DNA of 14,534 nucleotides from Streptomyces griseus subsp. griseus. GTDB taxonomy: Bacteria; Actinomycetota; Actinomycetes; Streptomycetales; Streptomycetaceae. The position numbers and the translations under genes were made by a program. Below, piece by piece: positions 1 to 6,758 of the stretch. Location of the stretch: the NCBI RefSeq assembly GCF_000720255.1, contig NZ_JOJE01000079.1:1-14534 (forward strand), given 5' to 3'. Positions within the stretch are counted from its first letter, which is position 1. Each line of letters starts with the position of its first letter. A model generated the notes under the pieces. That model saw nothing but the letters and a program-made list of their open reading frames with translations. It made no database searches and was not told the origin of the DNA.

Positions 1-219
1 CCGGTCCCGGATCGAGGTGAAGTCCGGCAGGATCACGTCCACGCCGGGCTGGGTCTCCTCGGGGAACAGCACGCCGCAGTCGACGATGAGCAGCTTGCCG
101 GCGTGCTCGAAGACGGTCATGTTGCGGCCGATCTCACCCAGGCCGCCCAGGGCGATGACCCGCAGCCCCCCTTCGGGAAGAGGCGGGGCGGCTTTCAGCT
201 CGGGGTGCGGATGACTCAT
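1..219 (-). CDS. rnj: Ribonuclease J, N-terminal part (runs off the left edge)
   Basis: The minus strand encodes 73 codons starting MSHPHPELKAA and continuing through VIALGGLGEIGRNM and LLIVDCGVLFPEE to TSIRDR, where the window ends. This matches the N-terminus of actinobacterial RNase J, a metallo-beta-lactamase/beta-CASP endo- and 5'-exoribonuclease that matures and degrades RNA. The catalytic HxHxDH motif lies downstream, outside the window, so intactness cannot be judged. The ATG at 219 is fixed by the family N-terminus; only a GAGGT directly abutting it resembles a ribosome binding site. From memory, rnj usually follows dapA in Streptomyces, but no dapA sequence is seen upstream here. 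This is either a rearranged locus or a duplicated gene piece. Confidence 0.88.
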   Translation of the reverse strand, partial: MSHPHPELKAAPPLPEGGLRVIALGGLGEIGRNMTVFEHAGKLLIVDCGVLFPEETQPGVDVILPDFTSIRDR

Positions 220-872
220 ACCTCGACGTTACCCGCAGAGCGGAACGACATGATCCGTTGCCTGTGTGATCTCTCTGTGACAAAGGGTGAGACGGCGAGG
301 TCCCGCTCGACCGCGTCAAGGTCGTGTCGCATCCTCCCGCCGAGGACTTCTACCACCGCGTCGGTGCAGTGCGGACCGGGACCGCGCTCGCACACCCGCC
401 CGCCGTGCCGTGGGACCGTCCCGAATTCGAGTTTCGCATTCCTTCGGCATGACGCGGCGTGCCGGTTCGTAGACCACCAGCTTCTCCTGCATGCCTGCCA
501 TAGCTCGGCACGCGGCTGCGGACCGTCATGACGACACTGCCGAAGACGGCGGCCGCCGACCTGCCACGCGGTGCCACAGAGGAGCTCGCCGCTTCGTCGG
601 AGAGCCCGCACTGCTTCTCGTACCTTGGGGCTACAGCCCACCGGCCCCGAACGCTGCCCTGGCACGCGATGGGGCCTGGGAGGCCCCGGGCCTCATGGCA
701 TGCTGCCGTCCGCAACAGGACTTGTCGCAAGTTCCGTCCACCAAAAGGGAGTTCGAGGCCGTCCGTGCGACGGTCGAAGAAGGGCAGCCGTGAAGGCGGG
801 CCACACGGCTGTCCGGCTGTCCGTCAATGCCGGTCACGAGTGGACGAAGAGTCAACTCATCATCGGTCCGAG
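220..872. other. Gene-poor stretch with one coding-like scrap
   Basis: I find no recognisable gene in these roughly 650 bases. One plus-strand frame, about 298-452, ends at a TGA and reads like real high-GC3 coding sequence (EVPLDRVKVVSHPPAEDF, later PAVPWDRPEFEFRIPSA). It has no evident start and I do not recognise the family, so it is probably the tail of a destroyed gene. Several long open frames on both strands here look like by-products of high GC content. No tRNA or convincing hairpin is visible. Confidence 0.4.
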
Positions 873-1270
873 TCAGGCCGTTGTGCCGAGATCAATGGGA
901 CGGTTGCGCAGTGCCCTCGGTCCGGCGGGGTCGAAGCGCAATGGGGCGAACAGGAGTTGGCGTCGGCCGTAGCCCTCGGTGAAGTCGGTGGCCACTACGC
1001 CGTTGCGGCCCGCGTGGGCTCTCAGCGCAGTCTCCTGGACGACTGCGCAGCACAAGGCGCCGTCCGGGGCAAGCGGGGGCCGGACATGGTGCAGGAAGCC
1101 GGTGAGTGCTGGCCCGTCCGCGAGCATGTTGACCGAGGTGTCACCCAGAACGGCGGTCGCGTAGCCACCGCCGGGGACGGGCCGGGCGGGGCAAAAGGGA
1201 CGGGCGTACGAGAGGGCGCGCAGGGTCGGCTTGTGGAGGGTGGAGACCAGAACGATCGAACCCGATCGCC
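873..1270 (-). pseudogene. SAM-dependent methyltransferase, C-terminal fragment
   Basis: The minus frame reads YATAVLGDTSVNML, then VRPPLAPDGALC, then GRRQLLFAPLRFD, and stops with TGA at 873-875. This is the post-motif-I half of a class I methyltransferase: a strand with a GDTS..N signature followed by a 'LAPDG' loop. The N-terminal glycine-rich SAM-binding motif is absent, because the frame upstream of about 1270 dissolves into arginine/proline-rich shadow sequence. The last residues also depart from what I expect of the family, suggesting both ends were cut. Codons are GC3-rich, as in a real gene. The subfamily (perhaps the one seen with daptide-type RiPPs) is a guess. Confidence 0.5.
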
Positions 1271-1276
1271 GCCCTG

Positions 1277-2047
1277 GTGATCGTCGCCATCTCGAACAAG
1301 GAAGGCCGTGACGCCTGGCAGGGTGAGGGACGCTGCGCTCCCACCGGCCGGTACTCAATCACCGGGACCGAGCCAGACGGGTATGCGACCCTCGCCAGCC
1401 GCACAGGCGTCACCACTCGCACCATCGCCCTGATCACGCTCGGCGGGACCACGACCGCTTTCTTCGCGATGGTCTCCGGCCCCTTCCCCTTGCTCGTGGG
1501 CATCGCGGTCGCAGCCGGCATGGTGCGCGGCAACCCCACCCTGCTCCAGGCCACCGCTGTCACCGATCGCCGGGGAGCCACCCACTACGGGCGCCTCTCC
1601 GGGCTGCTGGCCGCGCCTGCCACCATCGCATCTGCACTGGCGCCGTTCGCGGGAACCGCGTTGGCAGGACCGCTCGGCGGCTATCCCGGCCTGTTCATCG
1701 CGCTCGCTCTGACCTCCGCGGCGGCCTCCGTATTTACCCTTGGCGCCGGCACGAAGAGGCCTAGAACTCCCAGAGACGTTACTGACGACGACGGTAAGGC
1801 TGCCCTGTCACATCCGCTGAGATGGCGACGCCGACCGGGTGGGGCGACAGACTCAGCAGGCAAGGTCAGAAGCCGGCGGCCGCGGCTGGCAGAGCAGCGG
1901 GTCGTACGTGAAGTGGCGAAGCTGCGCCGCTCTATCGTCGGCTGCCTTCGCCAGGGTTTGTGCGCGGGCGCGGACCCTGCGGAGGCCGCCCAGCGAGCAG
2001 GCAACAGCGTGGAGGTTCGCTGTCCCGTACGCGAGGTGTCTCGATGA
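1277..2047 (+). pseudogene. MFS transporter, C-terminal half remnant
   Basis: From about 1379 to 1770 the plus frame reads like the last transmembrane helices of a major facilitator superfamily exporter. Hydrophobic stretches (TIALITLGGTTTAFFAMVSG; LLVGIAVAAGMV; LFIALALTSAAASVFTLGA) are joined by short loops, one of them GNPTLLQATAVTDRRGATHY. The N-terminal six helices and their conserved cytoplasmic loop are missing. The first 35 or so codons after 1277 are not transporter-like, and after about 1775 the frame becomes arginine-rich without helices until its stop at 2045-2047. The useful homology is therefore truncated at both ends and cannot form a transporter. Substrate unknown. Confidence 0.6.
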
Positions 2048-2064
2048 CCGGCGCAGCGCAGCGT

Positions 2065-2877
2065 TCAGTATTGCTCGCTCTCCACGAAACCCGCGTCCGG
2101 TGCGTCGTCGGCGCCGAAGGCGTCGGCAGCGGCGGTCGGGTCGAATCCGGGCGGGCTGTCCTTGAGGCCCAGGCCCATGCCGGCCAGCTTCGCTTTGACC
2201 TCGTCGATCGACTTCGCGCCGAAGTTGCGGATGTCCAGAAGGTCCGCCTCGGAGCGGGCCAGGAGCTCACCCACCATGTGAACGCCCTCGCGCTTGAGGC
2301 AGTTGTACGAACGGACCGTGAGCTCGAGCTCCTCGATCGGCAGCGCCAGGTCGGCGGTCAAGGCGGCGTCCGTGGGGGACGGGCCCATGTCGATGCCCTC
2401 GGCGTCGATGTTCAGCTCACGGGCCAGACCGAACAGCTCGACCAGGGTCTTACCGGCCGACGCCATGGCGTCACGCGGACGCATGGCCTGCTTGGTCTCG
2501 ACGTCGACGATCAGCTTGTCGAAGTCGGTGCGCTGCTCGACACGGGTCGCCTCGACCTTGTAGGTGACCTTGAGAACCGGCGAGTAGATGGAGTCGACCG
2601 GAATACGGCCGATCTCCTGGCCCAGCTGCTTGTTCTGGACGGCGGAGACGTAGCCGCGACCGCGTTCGACGGTCAGCTCCATCTCCAGCTTGCCCTTGCC
2701 GTTGAGCGTGGCGAGGACGAGGTCGGGGTTGTGCACCTCGACACCGGCCGGGGGTGCGATGTCGGCGGCGGTGACGAGACCCGGGCCCTGCTTGCGCAGG
2801 TACATCACGACCGGCTCGTCGTGCTCCGAGGAGACGACCAGCTGCTTGATGTTGAGGATCAGGTCGGTGACGTCCAT
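2065..2877 (-). pseudogene. rpoA: RNA polymerase alpha subunit, N-terminally truncated copy
   Basis: The minus frame matches Streptomyces RpoA from the [16 protein letters not shown] segment to the C-terminus (GFVESEQY, stop 2065-2067), 270 codons against a usual length of about 340. The first 70 or so residues are gone; these carry helix 1 of the alpha-NTD, central to alpha dimerisation. The alpha-CTD keeps the UP-element contacts: Arg, Asn and Cys of [10 protein letters not shown] and the GAKSIDE loop. An ATG at 2877 sits exactly at the junction, with GGAGG (2880-2884) only two bases away, so a shortened alpha could conceivably be made. It lacks the normal rpsK/rpsD upstream and rplQ downstream. 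Small substitutions from the consensus I recall suggest a diverging second copy. Functional status unknown. Confidence 0.85.
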
Positions 2878-3320
2878 TGCCTCCAGTGGTTTGGCGCCCG
2901 CTGTGCGACGCCGTAGACACCACGAAGGGTACGGGCGGTACAGACGATACGGCCTCCGTTGGCTGCGCTGCACTTCCTCGTGGTGCACGGCCCCCGCAAC
3001 CGCAACTGCCGCACGGGATGAGCCTCAGTGCTCATCCCCGATGGCGTGACCTTGTACTCGGGTCCTTCGGGGTGGGCTCCTGATCGAGGTCGCAACGGGG
3101 ATGGTGAGGCTGGAGTCCCCCGGTGGCGAGCGGAACATAGACCATGATCGCCGGTTGGCCGAACCGGCGATGGTGACGACCATTGAAGTTGTCCCATTCG
3201 GCTGAGCTCGGCGGGGGACCCGTACCAGACAAGGTGACCGCGGCGCCCTTCGCTGAAATGCAGCGGCGCCTGTGCCTGCGTGGAAGGGTTCCACGCCCTC
3301 GATGAGAGTGAGCAGTCCTG
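2878..3320. other. Intergenic stretch between truncated rpoA and integrase
   Basis: These 440 bases hold no gene I can support. The DNA that should encode the start of RpoA is replaced by unrelated sequence immediately upstream of 2878. A short plus frame at about 3084-3210 (LLIEVATGMVRLESPGGE, ending VVPFG and TGA) has some coding character but no start and no family I recognise. A 22-codon frame ending at the TAA at 3322-3324 just before the integrase could be the tail of an upstream gene, such as an excisionase, but is too short to assign. Confidence 0.35.
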
Positions 3321-4475
3321 TCTAATCCGATCAAGAAGCTCCCGCCGAATGCCAAGGGGCAGGTTCGGTATCGGTTTGTGGTCGATGCAGGGAGCGATCC
3401 CTCTACCGGGAAGCGCAAGCAGTTGACCCGTACCTTCGGCACGCTGCGGGAGGCGAAGGTCGAGTACGCGCGCATCACGAACCGTCGCTACGAAGGGACG
3501 TTCATCGAGCCCAACGAGATCACGGTGAACGAATGGCTGGATCAGTGGCTCGACACGAAGGCGGAGGATCTGGAAGAGAGCACCGTCTACAGCTATACGA
3601 TGACCCTGGCTCGTGTCCGGGGGAAGCTCGGGCACATTCGGCTCCAGCAACTGACCGAGGACCACGTCGAGGCGTGGATGAGGTGAGCGCTTGGGGAAGG
3701 CCGCGTTCGTGGTGGCAAGACGGGCACGGGTCTAGGGGTGACCTCGGTGGAGATGTCCCTGGCGCGGCTGAAGGAGGCACTGAACCGGGCTGTCGCCCGG
3801 CGCCTGGTCGCCGCGAACGTCGCCCAGGAGGTCACGATTCCTCGGAAAGTACGCATGGCGGAGCGCAGGGTCAAGGCGGTGGTTCAGCCCTGGAACGTCG
3901 AGGAGGTTCATGCCTTCGTGCGCGCGGTGAACGACGACCGCCTCTACGCCCCTCTCCTTCTCTCCCTGATGGGCCTGCGGCCGGCTGAGATCTGCGGCAT
4001 GCGCTGGGCCGATGTCGACCTGGGCAAGGCCGCCCTGTCTGTTGCCAACACGCGGACACTGATGGGGAACAAGACCGTGGTGGAGAAGGACACGAAGTCT
4101 CTCGCCGCTGAGCGGCAGCTTCCTCTGCCCGATCCAGTCAGGGAGGAGCTGACGTGTTTCAGGGCTATGCAGGTGGCCGAGAAGCTGGCGGCGGGGGAGA
4201 GGTATGAGGAAAGTGGCTACGTGCTCGTGGACGAACTCGGCAAGGCGCTCAACGGGCGGCAGTTGCGTGAGTGGGTGTACAAGGTCATGGACGAGAACGG
4301 GCTGCGAGCTGGCCAGCGTCTCCACCCCTGCCCCTGCACAGAGTGTGAGATGTGGGAGCGCGGGTGGGTGAGTGAGAAGAACGTCGAAACTCTGCAATAC
4401 CGCTTTGACGGGCCAGAACAGGCGCCGGTCCTGGTCATGGGATGCTCCCTCGGTGCTACATGGCACCGGTTGTAG
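3321..4475 (+). pseudogene. Tyrosine recombinase (integrase), interrupted and chimeric
   Basis: The frame opens with NPIKKLPPNAKGQVRYRF and FGTLREAKVEYARI, the N-terminal arm-binding region of phage/ICE integrases. It continues through the core-binding domain (TVNEWLDQWLD, YTMTLARVRGKLGHI) and enters the catalytic domain at LLLSLMGLRPAEICGMRW, whose Arg is the first catalytic arginine. Three defects are visible. No ATG/GTG/TTG lies between the stop at 3309 and GTG 3378, so the start codon seems lost. An in-frame TGA at 3684-3686 follows EAWMR, where a TGG (Trp) would fit. After about 4310 the HxxR, His/Trp and Tyr motifs are missing and a tail with CPCTECEMW takes their place up to the TAG at 4473-4475. 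No active recombinase can be made. It marks a former integrative element. Confidence 0.82.
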
Positions 4476-4911
4476 AGACCGTCCAGGTACGTCTATGCCA
4501 GTCCAGTGAGGGCATGGAATTGCACGTCAGAGCCTCTTGGTCCGGGTGGGTCTGACCAGTTGGTGATGGCTGTGTGATACGCGGGTGATACGGCGAGACC
4601 CACCGAGGTCCGTCCGGGCGGGATCTCTGCGCGGATCCGTGAGACGGCGAAGCCGCACCGGAGCACTCCGGTGCGGCTTCGCCATGAGGCCGAACGCGCT
4701 GGCGCACAGGATACGTTCGGCTCGTCACTCAGTCAGGTTCCTGCTTTGCTTGTGGGGACGACGGATTTGCGATCGCATGTGCTGTCAACATTGCAGCAGT
4801 GAGACGACGGAATCCCGCGGGGAGGCGGGGCGGGGGCTGGCGCCAGAAAAGTCTCCTGTCAGGGACCATTGAAGCTCCGCCGTGGCTGCGACCACCGACC
4901 CACCCGGAGTT
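4476..4911. other. Non-coding stretch after the integrase
   Basis: No gene is supported here. The DNA after the integrase stop has a small near-repeat (GTGATACGC / GTGATACGG around 4574-4598) and then the long hairpin at 4646-4683. In an integrative element the attachment site would be expected near the integrase gene, but no tRNA 3' end or other obvious att core is visible. Confidence 0.35.
4646..4683. terminator. Strong bidirectional hairpin terminator
   Basis: A perfect 18-bp inverted repeat: the left arm GGCGAAGCCGCACCGGAG (4646-4663) pairs with its complement at 4666-4683, leaving only CA between. No U-tract follows, which is normal for Streptomyces hairpin terminators. It lies about 170 bp past the integrase stop and 230 bp past the CobW fragment on the other strand, so it could end transcription from either side. 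Confidence 0.75.
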
Positions 4912-5242
4912 TCAGTGCCCCGTCACCGTGGTGAGGGGGTCGTGCTCATGCGCGCAGCTCTCGCAGGAGCCGTAGGTGTCCCAGGCAGGGAAGGGATCGG
5001 AAGCGGGCAGAGCTACGCCTTCCTGCATGAGGCAGCCGTTCCGATCGGCCCGCAGCAGCTCCGCGTCCATCTGGGTGCCGATGAAGACGAGTTCCTGCGC
5101 GTGAGAGCTGGCGGTGTCACGAGCAAGGCTCGAAGCGAGCCACCGAACCGGCCTGCGGCCACAGTCCCGTCACCCAGGGCCGGCTGGCGAGGGTGAAGAA
5201 GCCCTTGGACCTGAGGACCTGCCCGCAGGCGCCGCTGCCCGG
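4912..5242 (-). pseudogene. CobW-family GTPase, frameshifted C-terminal fragment
   Basis: Two minus-strand frames together give a CobW C-terminal domain. The upstream frame (about 5242 down to 5117) reads VLRSKGFFTLASRPWVTGLW then QAGSVARFEP and stops at 5117. The second frame reads QELVFIGTQMDAELLRADRN, then PDPFPAWDTYG-like sequence and CESCAHEH, stopping at 4912-4914. Such proteins are GTP-dependent metal chaperones or insertases, often linked to zinc supply. The whole N-terminal GTPase domain (P-loop, CxCC) is missing, and at least one frameshift plus a short deletion lies at about 5100-5118. This is a dead fragment. Confidence 0.75.
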
Positions 5243-5493
5243 TGTCTCCGTCACCAACGTCCAAACCGTCCGGGGTGGAAGGACCTTCCGGAGCAGCAGA
5301 CGGTCGAGGAGATGGCTTACTGAACGAAGTTTCGCAGGAGGGCGTGAACACCGTGTCGCCGGGCACAAGGGCTATCGCATCGAGGCCCTGGCATTCGGAG
5401 CTGGTCGGGATCTACCCACCAAGGGACGAACTCAGGCCCTTGTGAAGCTCATACGCACACGCGCCTGAGCCGGAATTGACGATGGGGTTTAAA

Positions 5494-5649
5494 ATGATCA
5501 TTCTTGGGCTTATTCTGCTGATCATCGGCCTGCTTGTCGGCATGGGTCTGCTGACGACGATCGGTGGCATCCTCATTCTGGTTGGCGCCATCCTGTGGAT
5601 CCTGGGTGCGACCGGTCGCGCGGTCGGTGGACGCAAGCACTTTTTCTAA
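5494..5649 (+). CDS. Small membrane protein, DUF6131 type
   Basis: A 51-codon plus-strand gene starting MIILGLILLIIGLLVG, followed by a second hydrophobic stretch (TTIGGILILVGAILWILGA) and a basic C-terminus ending GRAVGGRKHFF before TAA at 5647-5649. Two transmembrane helices joined by a very short turn and the GATGRAVGGR tail match the actinobacterial DUF6131 family, whose function is unknown. I choose the ATG at 5494 because the family begins this way and GGGG (5484-5487) lies six bases upstream; an in-frame ATG at 5482 would add MGFK. Codon use (CTT, ATT, GTT, TTT) is less GC-biased than neighbouring genes. It appears intact among broken genes. Confidence 0.72.
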   Translation: MIILGLILLIIGLLVGMGLLTTIGGILILVGAILWILGATGRAVGGRKHFF

Positions 5650-5689
5650 GGCAGGGCGCCTCACCAACTCTCTGCGACGAGTGAGTGCT

Positions 5690-5834
5690 GTCGGGCAGGA
5701 CGCGGACCGTGACCCGTCCGCCAGGTGCTTGGCCGAAGGAGAAGCCGTCGACGGGACTGCGGTTCTCCCCCAGGGCGGTGATGCTGGCGGCGAGCGCGCC
5801 GAGGGAGGTCAGCACCGGGTAGGGGCCGGTGATC
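5690..5834 (-). other. Coding-like fragment of unknown family
   Basis: In the minus frame fused to the end of the IS5 remnant, the segment reading YPVLTSLGALAASITALGEN, then PVDGFSFGQAPGGRVTVRVL, has ordinary Streptomyces protein composition and GC3 bias. It has no start of its own and fades after about 5690. I do not recognise the family. It is probably debris of the gene into which the insertion sequence inserted or recombined. Confidence 0.3.
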
Positions 5835-6270
5835 CATAAGATGACGGGCAGGATCCGGCGTCTGCGCAGCTCGTCGCGGTTGGGGTTGGAGTCGTAGCCT
5901 TTGTCGCCGAGCAGGGCCTCGGGTCGTCTGCGGGGCCGGCCGGGGCGGCCGGCGACGGGCGGGATGCCGTCGATGAGGGCGAGGTCGACCGGCGACGGAC
6001 CGGTGTCGGCGCCCCCTTTTTCGCGCGGATGTGGGAGCCGTCCACGCACGCCCTGGACCAATCGAGCTGCCCCACCGAGTTGAGCTCGGCGATCAGGACC
6101 CGGTGCAACTGGTCGAAGACACCGGCCTGCTGCCACCGCTCCACCCTGCGCCAGCAGGTCTGACCGGAGCCGAACCCCAACTCCAGCAGCAGCAGTTGCC
6201 AGGCTATGTCGTTGTGCAGGACATACAGGGTGAGGTAGTGACCGAGTCCGGTCAGGCTGAGGGAACAGCC
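5835..6270 (-). pseudogene. IS5-family transposase remnant
   Basis: The minus strand reads YVLHNDIAWQLL, LELGFGSGQTCWRRVERWQ, FDQLHRVLIAEL, and DWSRACVDGSHIRAKKG, the N-terminal half and first catalytic Asp (VDGSH) of an IS5-group DDE transposase. At the homopolymer CCCCCTTTTT (6012-6021) the frame shifts. In the next frame GGADTGPSPVD is joined directly to LALIDGIPPVAGRPGRPRRR and ALLGDKGYDS (second Asp), so roughly 30 codons between them are deleted at about 5985. After RRILPVI (about 5835) homology stops, so the catalytic Glu region and the right end are lost. The N-terminus upstream of HNDIAW also departs from the family. No terminal inverted repeats are recognisable. Confidence 0.8.
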
Positions 6271-6280
6271 GGCGGCTCAG

Positions 6281-6610
6281 CGCGGAAACGGTGTGATCAC
6301 CGTAAACGAGTTCCGTCCGTTCGTGCTTGACCCCGAGCGTTTCGGTCCCACGATCGCCGAGTTCGCTGAGGCCCTCTCCGCACTCGGCGACCCCGACGGG
6401 GACAGCCTGATCGAGCGCCCCCTCTTCGTATCGCTGAGGACGGCGATCGGCTTCGAGGAGGCGAACATCCACGCCCTCTTCGACGCCTTCGGTCCGGACG
6501 CCGAGGACCGCATCACCGTGGCTACGTGGGCCGCCGGCATCAAGGACTACTACGCGCCGGACATGGCCGGGATCCCGGGCGACCAGTTGGTGGCTGCCCG
6601 GGCCGTCTGA
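6281..6610 (+). pseudogene. EF-hand calcium-binding protein, C-terminal part
   Basis: The plus frame reads RGNGVITVNEF, which is the back half of an EF-hand loop, then FVLDPERFGPTIAEFAEAL, the loop DPDGDSLIERPL, and DAFGPDAEDRITVATW, ending at the TGA at 6608-6610. Streptomyces calerythrin-like proteins of about 170-180 residues have this order. The first half is missing and the match begins inside a calcium loop at about 6281, right at the end of the IS5 remnant. GTG 6293 could still start a 105-residue product. In the DPDGDSLIERPL loop, position 12 is Leu instead of the usual Glu, so calcium binding there is doubtful. Most likely a gene truncated by rearrangement. Confidence 0.65.
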
Positions 6611-6696
6611 CACGGTCCGTCAGCGGCTTTCCGGCCGTGGGCGGCACCGCTACGACGTGACCGAACTGCCGCTTCCATCGGGACACGTCCCACCGA

Positions 6697-6720
6697 GCGG
6701 GGCCTTGCGGCAGGCCCCGC
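6697..6720. terminator. Hairpin terminator of the furan operon
   Basis: The 9-bp arms GCGGGGCCT (6697-6705) and AGGCCCCGC (6712-6720) enclose a six-base loop. The hairpin sits about 40 bp beyond the methyltransferase stop codon on the minus strand and about 90 bp beyond the EF-hand stop on the plus strand. It is well placed to end the operon and may act in both directions. Confidence 0.7.
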
Positions 6721-6758
6721 CCCCAGCCTGCGGGCGGACGTCGTGAGCGTTGCGGGCG

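Noticed and set aside
528..1280. A 250-codon plus-strand frame
   Set aside because: Low-complexity composition, no motif, and it overlaps the GC3-rich methyltransferase fragment on the other strand.
1960..2916. A 318-codon plus-strand frame over the rpoA copy
   Set aside because: Antisense shadow; the minus strand matches RpoA almost throughout.
2065..4475. Idea that the integrase inserted its element into rpoA, displacing the rpoA 3' part
   Set aside because: Integrases normally use the extreme 3' end of a gene; here 800 bp of rpoA would be displaced. No att repeat is visible at 2877, and several unrelated relics share the region.
4476..4640. A tRNA or tRNA 3' end serving as attB for the integrase
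   Set aside because: No TTCRANNY T-arm, CCA or cloverleaf could be found.
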